From positions 6,546,069 to 6,610,068 of the forward strand of contig LNAC01000031.1 of the NCBI GenBank assembly GCA_002007465.1: a DNA stretch of 64,000 nt, read 5' to 3'. This stretch comes from Ailurus styani. Taxonomy: Eukaryota > Chordata > Mammalia > Carnivora > Ailuridae. This document shows positions 11,340 through 21,805 of this stretch, piece after piece. The translations under genes were made by a program, and so were the position numbers. Within the stretch, counting starts at the first letter, position 1. Each line of letters opens with the position of its first letter. The notes below the pieces were generated by a model. That model ran no database searches and was not told where the DNA came from. It worked only from the letters and a program-made list of their open reading frames with translations.

Positions 11340-11480
11340 AATTTTCCCAAGGGTTGTTTTATGTATGTATGTATGTATAGTGGATACACATTGTTATATT
11401 AGTTTCAGGTGTACAACATAGAAACTTGACAAGTTTATATAAATTATGTTATGCTCTCCCCAAGGGTAGCTACCATACAC
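11340..11480 (-). mobile_element. L1 3' UTR fragment, minus strand
   Basis: GTTATATTAGTTTCAGGTGT and ACAACATAGAAACTTGACAA match the reverse complement of an L1MA/L1MB-like 3' UTR. It abuts an oppositely oriented ORF2 piece, consistent with a single insertion that suffered 5' inversion. Confidence 0.75.
11359..11378. repeat. (TATG)n microsatellite
   Basis: About five TATG units at the start of the inverted L1 piece. Confidence 0.85.
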
Positions 11481-11700
11481 TGTCGCTATTTGCAAGTGAC
11501 ATGCTAACATACATAGAAAATCCTAAAGACTCCATCAAAAAACTATTAGTAGCAATAAATGAATTTGGTACAGTTGCAGGATGCAAAATTAATACCCAAG
11601 TAGCAGAAGGGGAAATTAAGGAAACAATTCCATTTACAGTTGCACCAAAAATTAAAATACCTAGGAGTAAACTTAACCAAAGTCTGTTTTATGTGTATCT
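11481..11700 (+). mobile_element. L1 ORF2 reverse-transcriptase fragment, plus strand
   Basis: Translation gives an L1 RT segment: LFASDML (equivalent to the catalytic FADD box, with the first D replaced by S), then YIENPKDS, KLLVAINEF and GCKINTQ. The fragment is open for about 90 codons but lacks the rest of ORF2 and has a lost catalytic residue, so it is a non-functional remnant. Confidence 0.85.
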
Positions 11701-13052
11701 AGATTTATAATACCTAGTCATGCCACTCCAAAAACGTGTATCAGTATGTAAGACCTTAGGAATACTATGTGACTAAACAAACTAACCCTTGCTTTATTTC
11801 CTCTCTTTGGGGTAAGTTTTTGTCAAGTTTAATTTCATTTGGTGTTTTAAAAATGTTTTCACAAAGTTTTCTTTCTTTTTTTTTTTAATAGTACATAATA
11901 TTGTTTACACAGCAATTCAGAGGGTCTTAAAATCTTGATATATTTTTCTTCTTTCACCAGGAGCACTTGGTGAGAAATAAATAAAATAAAATAAAATAAA
12001 AACTTTAACTTTGTCTCTTTTACCACCATAAAAACCTGATAATTTAGCAATATTATCTGTATATTAATTAAGATATAAAATTTAAATTTAAAGAACCAAG
12101 AAAGATGACATCTGAACTGGCAATCTTTTTCAAAGGCAGGAGATCTGCTTGGTTATCAGAAAAGCAGGTGCACTGGAGGCCCGGAGCTATCATCCAGGCC
12201 TGGCTTTGTCCCAGACTACCTGTGAGACAAAGGGACAAGCCAAATGAGAATGGAGAAAAAGAAGGGCTGCCTTCTAGTGAGGCTGGGGAGATGCACGTAA
12301 GGAAAAAAAGAAGAACAAATCACACAAGGACACTAAAAACTGAAGTAGGGATGAGACAGACACATCAGGAGAAAGGAATACTGAAGAAAACCTAGAATCC
12401 AGTTAAAGCAAATGGAAGAAAAGCCAGCTGGAGTTCTGTGTGTCAGTGTCCAGAAAGGATAGTCTAGCTTTTCATGAGGACTCTCAATGGGATTGTTATT
12501 GGATTTTGGAATTGAGAATGTGGCTGTCAACCACCGGGCAAGACTAATAGTACTAGAATTTGATTCATCTAGTTACTGGTGCCCCCAGGAAAAGGATGTT
12601 TACCCTCTAACTTTTATTTGTTTTTTTTTTTTTTTTAGGAGAACATTTGTTTTAGGGTTATTCTTACTACATTTGAGGGCAGCATGTATATATTTGATTT
12701 CTATTTTTGATATATACAACTTGAACTGTGATCTCAAAGAATTAAAAACCCCCATTCAATACATTTCAGAAATATATAAGCTAGTCCTCAATTCTTTACG
12801 GTACTGGAATGGAGTGGGGCTGGAGCAATTGAGATGTGGAATACCTGGGAATTTCAGATGCACGAAGAGCCTGAAAAATGGAACTCCTAAATTGGTATCA
12901 CAACTCTTACTAGAAGAATGGGGAGTAGAGGCTAAACAAAGGGACACAACAGACATACAGTACAACCCATAAAGCACCGATGGAAAACTGAAGTTTGAAT
13001 CGAATATTCTAGACTACTCCCTTCCTTCTATCTTTATTTTAGAAAAAGCTGT
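11701..13052. other. Unique sequence with an (AAAAT)n tract
   Basis: Non-repetitive apart from an (AAAAT)n microsatellite at 11976-12001 and a T run near 12611-12627. An open frame at 12487-12972 (161 codons, plus) is read partly through the T run and shows no recognisable domain, so I treat it as chance. Confidence 0.45.
11976..12001. repeat. (AAAAT)n microsatellite
   Basis: About five AAAAT units following GAAATAAAT. No SINE or LINE is attached to it. Confidence 0.85.
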
Positions 13053-13236
13053 GGGGCGCCTGGGTGGCTCAGTTGGTTGTGTCTGCCTTCAGCTCAGGTC
13101 ATGATCTGGGGGTCCTGGGTTTGAGCCCCAAGTCGGGGTCCAAGGGGAGTCTGTTTCCTTCCTCTTCCCCTCCCCCACTGTGTGCAAGCTCTCTCTCTCT
13201 CAAGTAAATGGGTAAAATCTTAAAAAAAAAAAAAAA
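13053..13236 (+). mobile_element. CAN-SINE, plus strand
   Basis: The head GGGGCGCCTGGGTGGCTCAG is followed by TCAGGTCATGATCTGG, a pyrimidine-rich middle, CTCTCTCTCTCAAGTAAATG and a 15-base A tail. A small deletion lies after the head (GGTTGTGTCTGCC). No clean target duplication is visible. Confidence 0.95.
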
Positions 13237-14380
13237 AGAAAGTGTTGCTTTTAAGCTCACTCAGGGCAGGCGACTCATTTACCACTGTGCTTCATCTCCA
13301 ATTTTAACATCTAGTTTATTTCTTTTGTACACGGTAAGGGCTCAATTTGTCTGATATATCAAATTGAGAATAAGACTTAGACCTTCCTTATGAGTCAAAT
13401 TTCCTTGGTAAATTTTCATGGTAAATTTCCATCCAGAGAGGATTATATGAGTAGTGTTTAAAGTGAAATTTCATTAAAAGTCTCTGGGATGCTGAATGAA
13501 GACACATTAAAGCAAAGTTTAATCTTTCTTCTAAGTGGGATCAGAAACAAACAGAAATAGGCATTTATCCAGGCACGTGAACCACACCTTAGGACAACTC
13601 AGAAAATGTCATTTCCTCACCACTCAAGAGAAGGGTGAACTGTAGAAAACAGAGATCTCCCTGGTCCTCTCTTTAAGGTATCCAGAGACCGTCTTGGAAG
13701 AAGTACAATTTTCCACAAGTTTTCTTAGGACCACCTGACAAAAATTAAATGCTTTTTTTTCTTTCAGGGAGCAGGTTTTTATTGGTGTCCTGATTTTACT
13801 GTTCATCAAAATGTCACAAGAAAACAACTACTCATAAAGCCACCTCTTCCTTTTGCTTCAGAGTCTGATTGGCTGCCAGGATGCATGAGGGGAAGTTTGT
13901 GGGGATGGCAATTATCAAATAACAGCATTTTAAATACATCCTTATTTTTATGGGTTGTGTTCGGAAACTACTTCCTTACATTGTAGGTTTTATTAGTACT
14001 TAAAAATAAACATGAATTTCCCTGCTTCTTGGGCAAATAAAAAGTGGAATCTTAATTTAGCCTGATTACCTTTATATTGTAAGTAAAATTTGAACCGATT
14101 ATTTTAATCTCATTGGATTACAACATAAAACCGTTCTCTCTACCACATATGAATCTCCTCTTTGGTTCTTGTTTAGAGGAGGATAGATAGTCGTCCACCA
14201 CAGAGACTGAGAGGCTGCTCTGGTAGGTTTGAAGCTGAAGTGTTGGTAGGTCCTCTCAGACGATCCATCTTCATGGTCTAGAAATAAAAGACGATCAGTA
14301 ACTTGACTGATGCCTTCTTCTCTTGAAAGCAGAGAGCTTGATAACTTGCCTTCTAAGTATCAGCAAGAAGAAAACAGTTG
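13237..14380. other. Unique sequence, no feature recognised
   Basis: AT-rich unique DNA. The piece near 13330-13360 faintly resembles an L2 3' end but is too short to call. Confidence 0.4.
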
Positions 14381-14887
14381 CATGAGTTTCCTGTTGTTGC
14401 TATAGCAAATGACCACGAACTTGGTGACTTAAAACAATACAAATTGATTTTCTTACCATTCTGGAGGTCAGAAGGCCACAATTAGTTTCATTGCGTTAAA
14501 GTCAAGATGTCAGCCGGGCCATGTTCTCTGGGAGAATCTGTTTTCTTGCCTTTTCCAGCTCTTGCAGTTGCATTCCTTGGCTCATGGCCCCTTTCTCCAC
14601 CTTCAAAGACACTGACTATCATCTTTTTTCTCGACTCAGTTTCCCTCTGCTTCTGTTACACAGCCTTCTTCTCTTCTGTGACCAGATCTCTACTGCCTTC
14701 TCCTTATAAGAACACTTGTCTCTATGTTTTGGGCCCACCTGGATAATCCAGGCTAGTGTCCCTATCTCGAGATCCTTAATTTAATAGCATCTCCAAAGTC
14801 TCTTTTTGCCATGTAAAATAACATTCCCAAGTTCCGGGGATTAAGATCTGAATATATGGCGAATGCCTATTAAGTCTACCACAACAG
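14381..14887 (-). mobile_element. MaLR solo LTR (MLT1-like), minus strand
   Basis: The reverse complement of a MaLR LTR: CCTGTTGTTGCTATAGCAAA, GGTGACTTAAAACAATACAA, CATTCTGGAGGTCAGAAG, TTATAAGAACACTTGTC, GGGCCCACCTGGATAAT, and a terminus near CTACCACAACA. Nearly complete, no internal region. These are ancient solo LTRs from non-infectious endogenous elements. Confidence 0.88.
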
Positions 14888-15127
14888 TTGTTGAGCTTTT
14901 TCCAAAAATAGAAGGGCCTGAGTCATGTATCAAGAGGGGGATCCAACTATTTTTTTGCTTTTGCAAAAATTTATGATCTAGAAAAAATTGTTGCAAGAGA
15001 AGAAGTAGGGAATTCCTGAATCACAAAGACATGGTTGTTTTTCCTGTAGGAGTTTAGGAAATAAAGGTGTTCTTATAGTTTTAAGTGAATTGCCATGAAA
15101 ACTAAGATCGAGCTTTGAGCCATGCCA

Positions 15128-15250
15128 ACATCTCTGTTTTACGTATGAGGAATCTGAGGCATGGTGACATTATATAACTTGCCTATAATCACACAAGAAG
15201 TAAGTGGTGAAATATGGATTAACACGCAGAGCCTGTGTTTGACCTACTAC
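15128..15250 (-). mobile_element. MIR, minus strand, partial
   Basis: ATCTCTGTTTTACGTATGAG, GAATCTGAGGCATGGTGACA, TTGCCTATAATCACACAAG and AAGTAAGTGG match the reverse-complement MIR core. Confidence 0.8.
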
Positions 15251-15514
15251 AGCAGAGCGAAGAGAAGAGGGTGAGCTGAGGGCCAAGGTGACAATCGATG
15301 CTAAGGAGAGATTTGGTAGAGGTAGAGGTGGGAAACAGTGTTGGCTTCTCACATCACAGTCATAATCTCCTAGAGTTAGAAGGCAACTAGACCTTCTAGA
15401 GTTCATGAGGTGGTACCTTGCAATCTGTATGCTGGGCAGCCAGGATCCAACCTAGGTTATTTTTTTTTTGTTCCTATTATTACAAATAGTGGTCTGCCTA
15501 AAGAAGCGTTGTGG

Positions 15515-15715
15515 AGGGAGGCCTGGGTGGCTCAGTTGGTTAAGCATCTGCCTTCGGCTCAGGTCATGATCCCAGAGTCCTGGGATCGAGTCCCACATCA
15601 GGCTTCTTGCTTAGTGGGGAGCCTGCTTCTCTCTCTGCCTCTACCTGCCACTCCCTCTGCTTGCACTCTCTCCCTTTTTCTCTGACAAATAAATGAATAA
15701 CATCTTTGGGAAAAA
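15515..15715 (+). mobile_element. CAN-SINE, plus strand
   Basis: AGGCCTGGGTGGCTCAGTTG head, TTCGGCTCAGGTCATGATCC box, CT-rich body and a degenerate AATAAATGAATAAC tail. Flanked by AAGAAGCGTTGTGG (15501-15514) and AAGAAGAGCTGTGG (15716-15729), a 14-base target duplication with two differences. Confidence 0.95.
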
Positions 15716-15769
15716 AAGAAGAGCTGTGGAACACAAGGCTCGTGTCTGCTAGAAGAGAAGTCAGGTGCG

Positions 15770-17205
15770 GGCCTGACACCCCATCCATTCTCACCTGCGC
15801 CAGATCTCCTTCCCTCGGTTCCTTTCTTCTCGCATCATTGTCCCCTTGTTCTGCTCCGGTTCTGTCTGGTCAGCCTGCCAACTTGTTTAAATCTTCCTCT
15901 TTCATTTTATTTTCTTTTGACACAACCTTCCATCATGCTGTTACTCAGTTTTCTTCCTTCAAGTTACCACCACAGTTCTTGAAGGAGTCAGTCAGTCTTG
16001 CCAAATTGACTGCATGCCCATTCCTTTCTCCTCCGTCTACTGTCAGGGTTCCCTTCCCACAGCTCCTCTGGAACTGTGCTCAGAGGTCACCGTCGTCTTC
16101 CTAGTGGCCAAGTCCATTTTCAGTTCTTCTCAGTGACCTCTCTGCAGTATGTGAGACCACTGATTACTCTCTACTTTTTGGAAACCCCATTTTGTGTTCT
16201 CTCCCGGAATCTTTTCTTCATTCTTTTTTTTTTTTTTTAAAGATTTTATTTATTTATTTGACACAGAGAGAGAGAGATCACAAGTAGGCAGAGAGGCAGG
16301 CAGAGAGAGAGGAGGAAGCAGGCTCCCTGCCGAGCAGAGAGCCCGATGTGGGCCTCGATCCCAGGACCCTGAGATCATGACCTGAGCCGAAGGCAGAGGC
16401 TCTAAACCGCTGAGCCACCCAGGCGCCCCCTTTTCTTCATTCTTTTTCCATTGCTTCTGTGTTAGAACACTGATGGTTATGTCTCTGATCCTTACCTCTT
16501 ATTTCTGCGTACCTTCTTCTTCATCTCTCATCTACTCCCGTTATCTCAGCAGGCAGGATTGTGGGGAAGACTCCCAGTCCAAACCTGCAGCCTGAACTCT
16601 TCCTTCTAACAGCTTCCCTGATATCTCCTTTGGGATGTGACCTGCAAAACTGCAGACTTACCATCTCAAAGCCGAACTTGGTGTCTTCTTTTCTAAATTT
16701 GTTTTATAGCTTCTGTTATTTGTCTTGTTTTATTTGGACACCATCTCCCTAATATCGCAAACCAAGAACCGTGGAGTCACCTCCTCCCTCTTTATGTTTA
16801 CATCTAATGGTCATTAAATTCTGTGTCTTTGGCATCCTTTTTTACCACCTCCTTAGCTGAGGCCTTTATTCTTGACTACGCGGTTATAATAGTCTAACTT
16901 GTCTCTCTAGCCAGTGCTCTTAGACGTCTGTGCTGCTCTAAAGTGATCTGTAATCAGTCACTGTTGAGAATATCTTTTGTCCTTCACAAAGTCCTCCTAA
17001 GTCTTCCAGGCCCAGCTAGATTGTTGAATCCTTCTCTGTGGAGGAGGAAGTGACTGCCCTTCATTACGGCTGTGCGGCGCTCAGTTCCTGCTCCTGGTCT
17101 GAACCCCCAGTGGACTGCAGCTCTTCAAGGTCCTTGTCTTGTATCCCCAGAGCCTGGCACAGGACCTGGCTCCCAGGAAGTGCTCATGAAGGTCTGTTGC
17201 ATGAA
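15770..17205 (+). mobile_element. Long L2 LINE 3' segment, plus strand
   Basis: About 1.2 kb of degenerate L2, excluding the SINE at 16224-16429. Recognisable phrases include ACCGTGGAGTCACCTCCTCC near 16770 (the L2 ORF2 AACCTTGGAGTCATCC region), then GCAGCTCTTCAAGGTCCTTG and CAGAGCCTGGCACAGG near the 3' end at about 17150. Stops occur in all frames. It belongs to the oldest repeat layer here. Confidence 0.8.
16224..16429 (-). mobile_element. Young CAN-SINE, minus strand, intact
   Basis: An oligo-T tail, AAAGATTTTATTTATTTATT, GGCAGAGAGGCAGGCAGAGA, TCGATCCCAGGACCCTGAGA, and head GAGCCACCCAGGCGCCCC. Flanked by CTTTTCTTCATTC at 16211-16223 and 16430-16442, a perfect duplication. Inserted into the L2. 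Confidence 0.97.
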
Positions 17206-18573
17206 TCGTGGAAGCCGTGACCAGAAGAGGGACGGATGACCAATACAGCTACAGCAAGACGATATTCAAAATGGGTGAGAGACACTTTCCTATGTCATAT
17301 TTTCTTTCTTTCTCACAGTTTGGACTTTTGGGCTCATTGACCCAGATCGCTCCTTTTGGGACAGCGAGGAGAGAAACTTTGGGAGAATAATGTAAAATAA
17401 TTAAATGAGGGGTCCCTAATTAATAATTTCATCTCCCGGCATGGAGTTAAACTTTCACCCACTGGTTCCCAAACAACTTTCAGAAAGTCTCATTCATACT
17501 TTGTAAATTGGAGCAAACATTTTTACCTGGCCTTTCAGTAATTCACAGGTGGTTTGGGCTGCATTTGTATCTTTCATAGGTTTTGCAATTATAGGTAGGA
17601 AACTTCCGAAGCATTTTTGAGTACCGACTAAGGTCCCCTATTAGAAACCCCATGTATGTTATGAGAAAAAGGAGGCAGCTGTCAAGAAGAAAGGAAACTC
17701 ACATTTACTGAGCCCCAAATACTTGACAAGCCCTATGCTAAGTGCTTTCACAAACATCTCACATCTCACAAAAACTTTGCCTGGAAGACAAGACAAGACG
17801 GAGATGTGCACCGAGGGCCTCTGCCTTCAAGTCAATATTTTGTAAATATTTAGTCACATTTATATGAAGACCAGGGTGGGTACTGCCTGTGGAAAGAGTT
17901 GAGAAGGAAGATGTTGCACAAACTCAGCATCCTCCTTATTGTTCGTGGCAATTCTGCTCTCCTTCGAAAAAGCAAAACAAAACCTTGCATCACTGGCCCC
18001 TTTCTTCCTTTGAAGGCAGTTTATAGCCGGTTATTATAACTCACAGACCTCTCTTGTGATCTCACCCCTCCCTCCCACCCCAAATGAAACTGAGTTAGAA
18101 CACAGATGAAACTAGGGCCACAGAGACTGCAAATAGCAAGTTTGCCACATACAAGTAGAACAGGTAAGCGGTCCCAGGCCGGTATGGTACCCCCACCGTG
18201 TTAGGGGTTCGGACTCCCTGGAGTTACTCCCTGGAGCTTATTGTGTGCCATCCCTACAGCAGGGTTTTCATATTCATGTTCTGGGATGGCTTCCTACCAT
18301 ATCCATGTTCCATCCAATGCGAAGGAGAAAAGGAACAGGTGAAGGAGAGGCCACTTTTCTTCTTTTTTACGGGCATGATTTGGAAGTTCTACTTAGGCCC
18401 GATTGTCCAAAACCTAGTCATACTTGAAGAGGCTGTAGCCTTCCCAGCTCGGTCACATAAAAGGAAGGGAGAATGGGTATTAGACATCAACTATTCCCTG
18501 CCGTAGGTTTGTCAAATAATGTACTTCGACTGTATGTGGTAGTCTTTGTGGAAGGAGTTCTGTAGCCATGTTT
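17206..18573. other. Mostly unique sequence with a MIR-like scrap
   Basis: Positions 17690-17775 resemble a reverse MIR (ACATTTACTGAGCCC, ATGCTAAGTGCTTTCACA). The rest is unique. No exon is recognised. Confidence 0.45.
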
Positions 18574-18589
18574 CCCCTTCTCGCCATGT

Positions 18590-18792
18590 GTTTTTTTTTT
18601 TAAAGATTTTATTTATTTATTTGACACAGAGAGAGATCAGACCACAAGTAGGCAGAGAGGCAGGCAGAGAGAGAGGAGGAAGCAGCACCCTGCTGAGCAG
18701 GAAGCCCGATGTGGGCCTCGATCCCATGACCCTGAGATCATGACCTGATCCGAAGGCAGAGGCTTTAACCCACTGAGCCACCCAGGCGTCCC
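18590..18792 (-). mobile_element. Young CAN-SINE, minus strand, intact
   Basis: An oligo-T tail, the TTATTTATTTATTTGACACA block, AGGAAGCAGCACCCTGCTGA, and head GAGCCACCCAGGCGTCCC. The 16-base target duplication CCCCTTCTCGCCATGT is perfect at 18574-18589 and 18791-18806, sharing terminal C bases with the SINE. It forms an inverted pair with the SINE at 18941. Confidence 0.97.
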
Positions 18793-18940
18793 CCTTCTCG
18801 CCATGTTTTCAGAGTGTTGCAAATGCCAGGGACGTCCAGTGTCCTTTCTAGAGGGCAGCCTTTGGCCGCTGCCCTGAGAGCCCTTGCTTTGGCAGACTCA
18901 GCTGTAGGTGGTGTGTACCCAGCTCAAAGATGAGGTCAGA

Positions 18941-19173
18941 GGGGCACCTGGGTGGCTCAGTGGGTTAAGGCGTCTGCCTTCAGCTCAGGTCATGATCTCA
19001 GGGTCCTGGGATCNNNNNNNNNNNNNNNNNNNNNNNNNNNNNNNNNNNNNNNNNNNNNNNNNNNNNNNNNNNNNNNNNNNNNNNNNNNNNNNNNNNNNNN
19101 NNNNNNNNNNNNNNNNNNNNNNNNNNNNNNNNNNNNNNNNNNNNNNNNNNNNNNNNAAAAAAAAAAAAAAAAA
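18941..19173 (+). mobile_element. Young CAN-SINE, plus strand, with N gap
   Basis: Head GGGGCACCTGGGTGGCTCAG, GTGGGTTAAGGCGTCTGCC box, then N from 19014 and an A tail. AAAGATGAGGTCAGA flanks it perfectly at 18926-18940 and 19174-19188. The body lies in the gap. Confidence 0.95.
19014..19156. other. Assembly gap, 143 N
   Basis: A run of N inside a young SINE. The missing SINE body should be about 105-115 bases plus A tail, so the size is plausible. Confidence 0.98.
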
Positions 19174-19188
19174 AAAGATGAGGTCAGA

Positions 19189-19799
19189 GAGCCTTAGGGA
19201 GTTTGTTTTTTTTCTGGGTTTTCCCCAGTTCCCTCTTACCTTCAAAACTTAGCAAGACAGATCTTAGCCACTTCAGAGAAGCTCTCAGACTGAGCAGAGA
19301 AAGCTCCTCCAGTCACACACTAATAGGGCATGACTATGCAAGGACTAGTTCCTGGATTATTCTTACAGGAGAACTTCCTGGAAGCTAATAGAAATTAGGA
19401 CACTCTGTTGCCACTGGTTAATTTTAAATGTTTAAAAATCCTTTTCTGTCAGCATTCAGTCTCAATTCTCTTTCCGCCTTTTCTCCATATTGATGTCTAC
19501 AAAAAAGTTCCCCGTTGGGAGGCTCTCAAGTCATTGTGTGGGGAAGCAATTGAAGAAACAACTGTGAGCCCCAGCAGGTGTCAGTTCCTGGGGGCCCCGG
19601 CACCCTGCCCGGCAGCTCCCATTCGGCGGCATCAAGAGCAGACTTGGTATGGCCGAGCATTTTCAAAGGCCAGGGCAATAGCGTTTGCTCATTTTTTCCT
19701 CTCTTTGTCCCAATCTTTGCTTCTTTCTTCCCCTCTTCATCTTTTCCTGGAGGGCTTTCTCAAGCTTGCATTTTCTGAACCATCTGAAATAGCTGTCTT
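19189..19799. other. Unique sequence, no feature recognised
   Basis: The patch at 19575-19660 is GC-rich (GGGGGCCCCGGCACCC and CATTCGGCGGCATC). A 161-codon open frame crosses the stretch but runs into the MIR and has no recognisable domain. Confidence 0.4.
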
Positions 19800-20050
19800 C
19801 CATGCAGGCTCTGTTCTAAGTGTTTTCTTTACCTCTCTTAATCATTCAGTCCTCACCTGTAAGAGAAGACCTGTGAATACTCCCATTCTCTAGGACAGGG
19901 CACTGGGGCACAGAGACGTGAAAACTGGTCCAAGATTGCACAGCTGGCTACGGCCACTTGAGCTGACGTCAAGCTCAGCAAGCTGGATGCACCGGCAGTG
20001 GAACAAGGATTCAAGCCCAGGGCTTGGACTGCAGTCCTCCAGCTCTTCCG
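19800..20050 (-). mobile_element. MIR, minus strand, diverged
   Basis: GGCTCTGTTCTAAGTGTTTT, CTCTTAATCATTCAGTCCTC, GGGGCACAGAGACGTGAAAA, TTGCACAGCTGGCTA and GATTCAAGCCCAGGG follow the reverse MIR order. An insertion of about 30 bases separates the last two blocks. Confidence 0.75.
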
Positions 20051-20104
20051 GTCCACCAGGCTTCCTGTGAAGCATGGTCCTTACAATCAGGTGGCCACCA
20101 AATT

Positions 20105-20116
20105 GGGGGGGGGGGG
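20105..20116. repeat. G12 homopolymer
   Basis: Twelve consecutive G on the plus strand. Confidence 0.95.
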
Positions 20117-20759
20117 CTCCTGTCTGTGACCTCTGTCTCTCTTAGAAGTTCCCCCGTGCCCCCCACCCAGGTGGGAAACACTGATTTAATCTCAGCGGAG
20201 CCTAAAAGCAGCTGTGGCGCATATGCTGCAACAGAAGGCACTAGAAAAGCATTATCTATATTTCATATCCTTGTTCAAGTCTCCACTCTCCCATTCACCT
20301 GCCGGCATAAGGAGAGTGCTTTTCTTTTGCACGAGGATAATCTGAAATGCTACTTTTGCATCAGAAAACTAAGAGGTTCATATATCCTGCCTGGATGGGA
20401 ATGTTTTTCAGCCTCAGAGCCTATAAAAATATTGTGGCATGAACGGTTCAGCTGAAACAACAGAGTGCTCGGAAAATGAGTCTGCAAAATGTACTTGAAA
20501 TATTAGTCATCAACATGGTATAAAACACCATTTCCCCCACAGAGGGAGGCCTGTGCCTGGGAGCTAAGTGCACTTTTGCCTGCAGGACCAGGTGAGGATT
20601 GTAGGTTTATGCTTTGCAAACTCTTAATTACTCAGACCCATCTACTATTATGAAGATTAAAGATTAGGGAATACATCTCATTCCTCTGAGCTTCCTGATA
20701 TTTCTTCGAAGGTGACAGAAAACAGAAGTGTCCTTGTACTATAAAGACATGAGAATACA
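20117..20759. other. Unique sequence, no feature recognised
   Basis: No repeat or exon is recognised. A 143-codon open frame (20024-20455) runs out of the MIR into unique sequence without any known motif. Confidence 0.4.
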
Positions 20760-21165
20760 TACATAATAAAATTGTATTTATATATTATATAAATTTATAC
20801 ATACATATTTTATATTATATAGAACTATATAATAAAATTTGTATTTATATAATAAATTATATTATACATAAACATAGAATGTAGGGGCACCCGGGTGGCT
20901 CAGTCGGTTAAACATCTGCCTTTGGCTTAGGTCATGATCCCAGGGTCCTGGGAAGAAGCCTGCTTCTCCCTCTGCCTGCTGCTCCCCCTGCTTGTGCTCT
21001 CTCTCTCTCTCTCCATGTCAAATAAATAAATGAAGTATTAAAAAAGTAAATATATAATATAATGCATAAATTATATTGTATATATAATTATACATTTTTA
21101 TAAATTTTTATACATCTTATAAATATAAGTTCATATAATGTATTCTATATATACATATATAAGCC
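20760..21165. repeat. AT-rich tandem region split by a SINE
   Basis: Irregular TATATA, ATTTATA and TACATA units occupy about 20760-20880 and resume at about 21046-21165. They form one AT microsatellite interrupted by the SINE at 20884. Confidence 0.85.
20884..21045 (+). mobile_element. CAN-SINE, plus strand, internally deleted
   Basis: The head GGGGCACCCGGGTGGCTCAG and GGTCATGATCCCAGGGTCCT are followed directly by GAAGCCTGCTTCTCCCTCTG. The usual intervening block of about 40 bases (CGAGCC to GCGGGGA) is missing. The tail is CAAATAAATAAATG then short A. Confidence 0.94.
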
Positions 21166-21554
21166 AGGGGTGGAAAGGTTTGTTTTTAAATTAACCTGAA
21201 CAATAGTTTCTGCAATGAATCTTTGTTTCAATAAAAACTTACGGCCAAAAATGTAAGTAAAAGGATAAATACAAAAAGGTATTAAAACTTGCTGAGGACA
21301 TTAGTTTGGGTGTCTTGGGCAGACAGGGGGTGGGATGTGGCTTTCATTAAAAATGGTGATTAAAAATCTTTTTTCCCCCTTAAAACCTCCTGGAGGTTTC
21401 TGCAGCATTACTGCCCAAGTCGCCCAAGATTTTTATTATTAGGGAGACTTCTCATCCTAATGTGCTTAGGCAATAGCCTTACATTCCACCCCTGCCTTTT
21501 GGGCCGGCGGGTTCAGGTTTTCTCCAGCATTCAGACACTGGGTGAACTCTTCTA
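21166..21554. other. Unique sequence upstream of the CpG-rich patch
   Basis: No repeat or exon is recognised. Confidence 0.4.
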
Positions 21555-21805
21555 CCGTGCCTTTCACGGCAGTGACGGTGTGCCGGCCGGGCTGGATGAG
21601 GCGCAGGGCCCCAGGAAGCCAGCACCAGCCCTCCACGTCCCCCCCCGCCCCCCCCCCGNACCAGCCCTCCACGTCCCCCCCCGCCCCCCAGCAGCCATTC
21701 GGGCGGGGGGCTGAGTCTGCTGACGGCCGTTACACGACCTGACGACATCTGATCATCGTGGATTCAGAGCGCTTGCGAGAGCTGCAGCGCTGGATCTTTA
21801 AACGC
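21555..21805. promoter_or_regulatory. CpG-island-like segment
   Basis: By hand count about 22 CpG lie in 250 bases at roughly 65% GC, for an observed/expected near 0.8, while flanking kilobases have almost none. It contains C-rich blocks and a downstream TTTAATTA homeodomain-type core near 21835. A one-N join (21659) with duplicated flanks sits inside, which inflates the count slightly. No transcript, TATA box or exon can be assigned. It may be a distal element, a small orphan CpG island or a decayed GC-rich repeat. Confidence 0.4.
21624..21689. other. Single-N join with duplicated C-rich flanks
   Basis: About 30 bases starting ACCAGCCCTCCACGTC occur at 21624-21653 and again at 21660-21689, separated by C-rich sequence and one N at 21659. 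This is the same signature as the join at 2272 and is probably an uncollapsed contig overlap at poly-C. Confidence 0.8.

Noticed and set aside
11426..11710. Intact reverse transcriptase gene
   Set aside because: Only a short L1 ORF2 fragment with a changed catalytic box remains.
12487..12972. 161-codon plus-strand open frame
   Set aside because: Includes a T-run-encoded phenylalanine stretch, has no domain, and lies in AT-rich unique DNA without splice context.
15706..16104. 132-codon open frame
   Set aside because: Runs through an L2 remnant.
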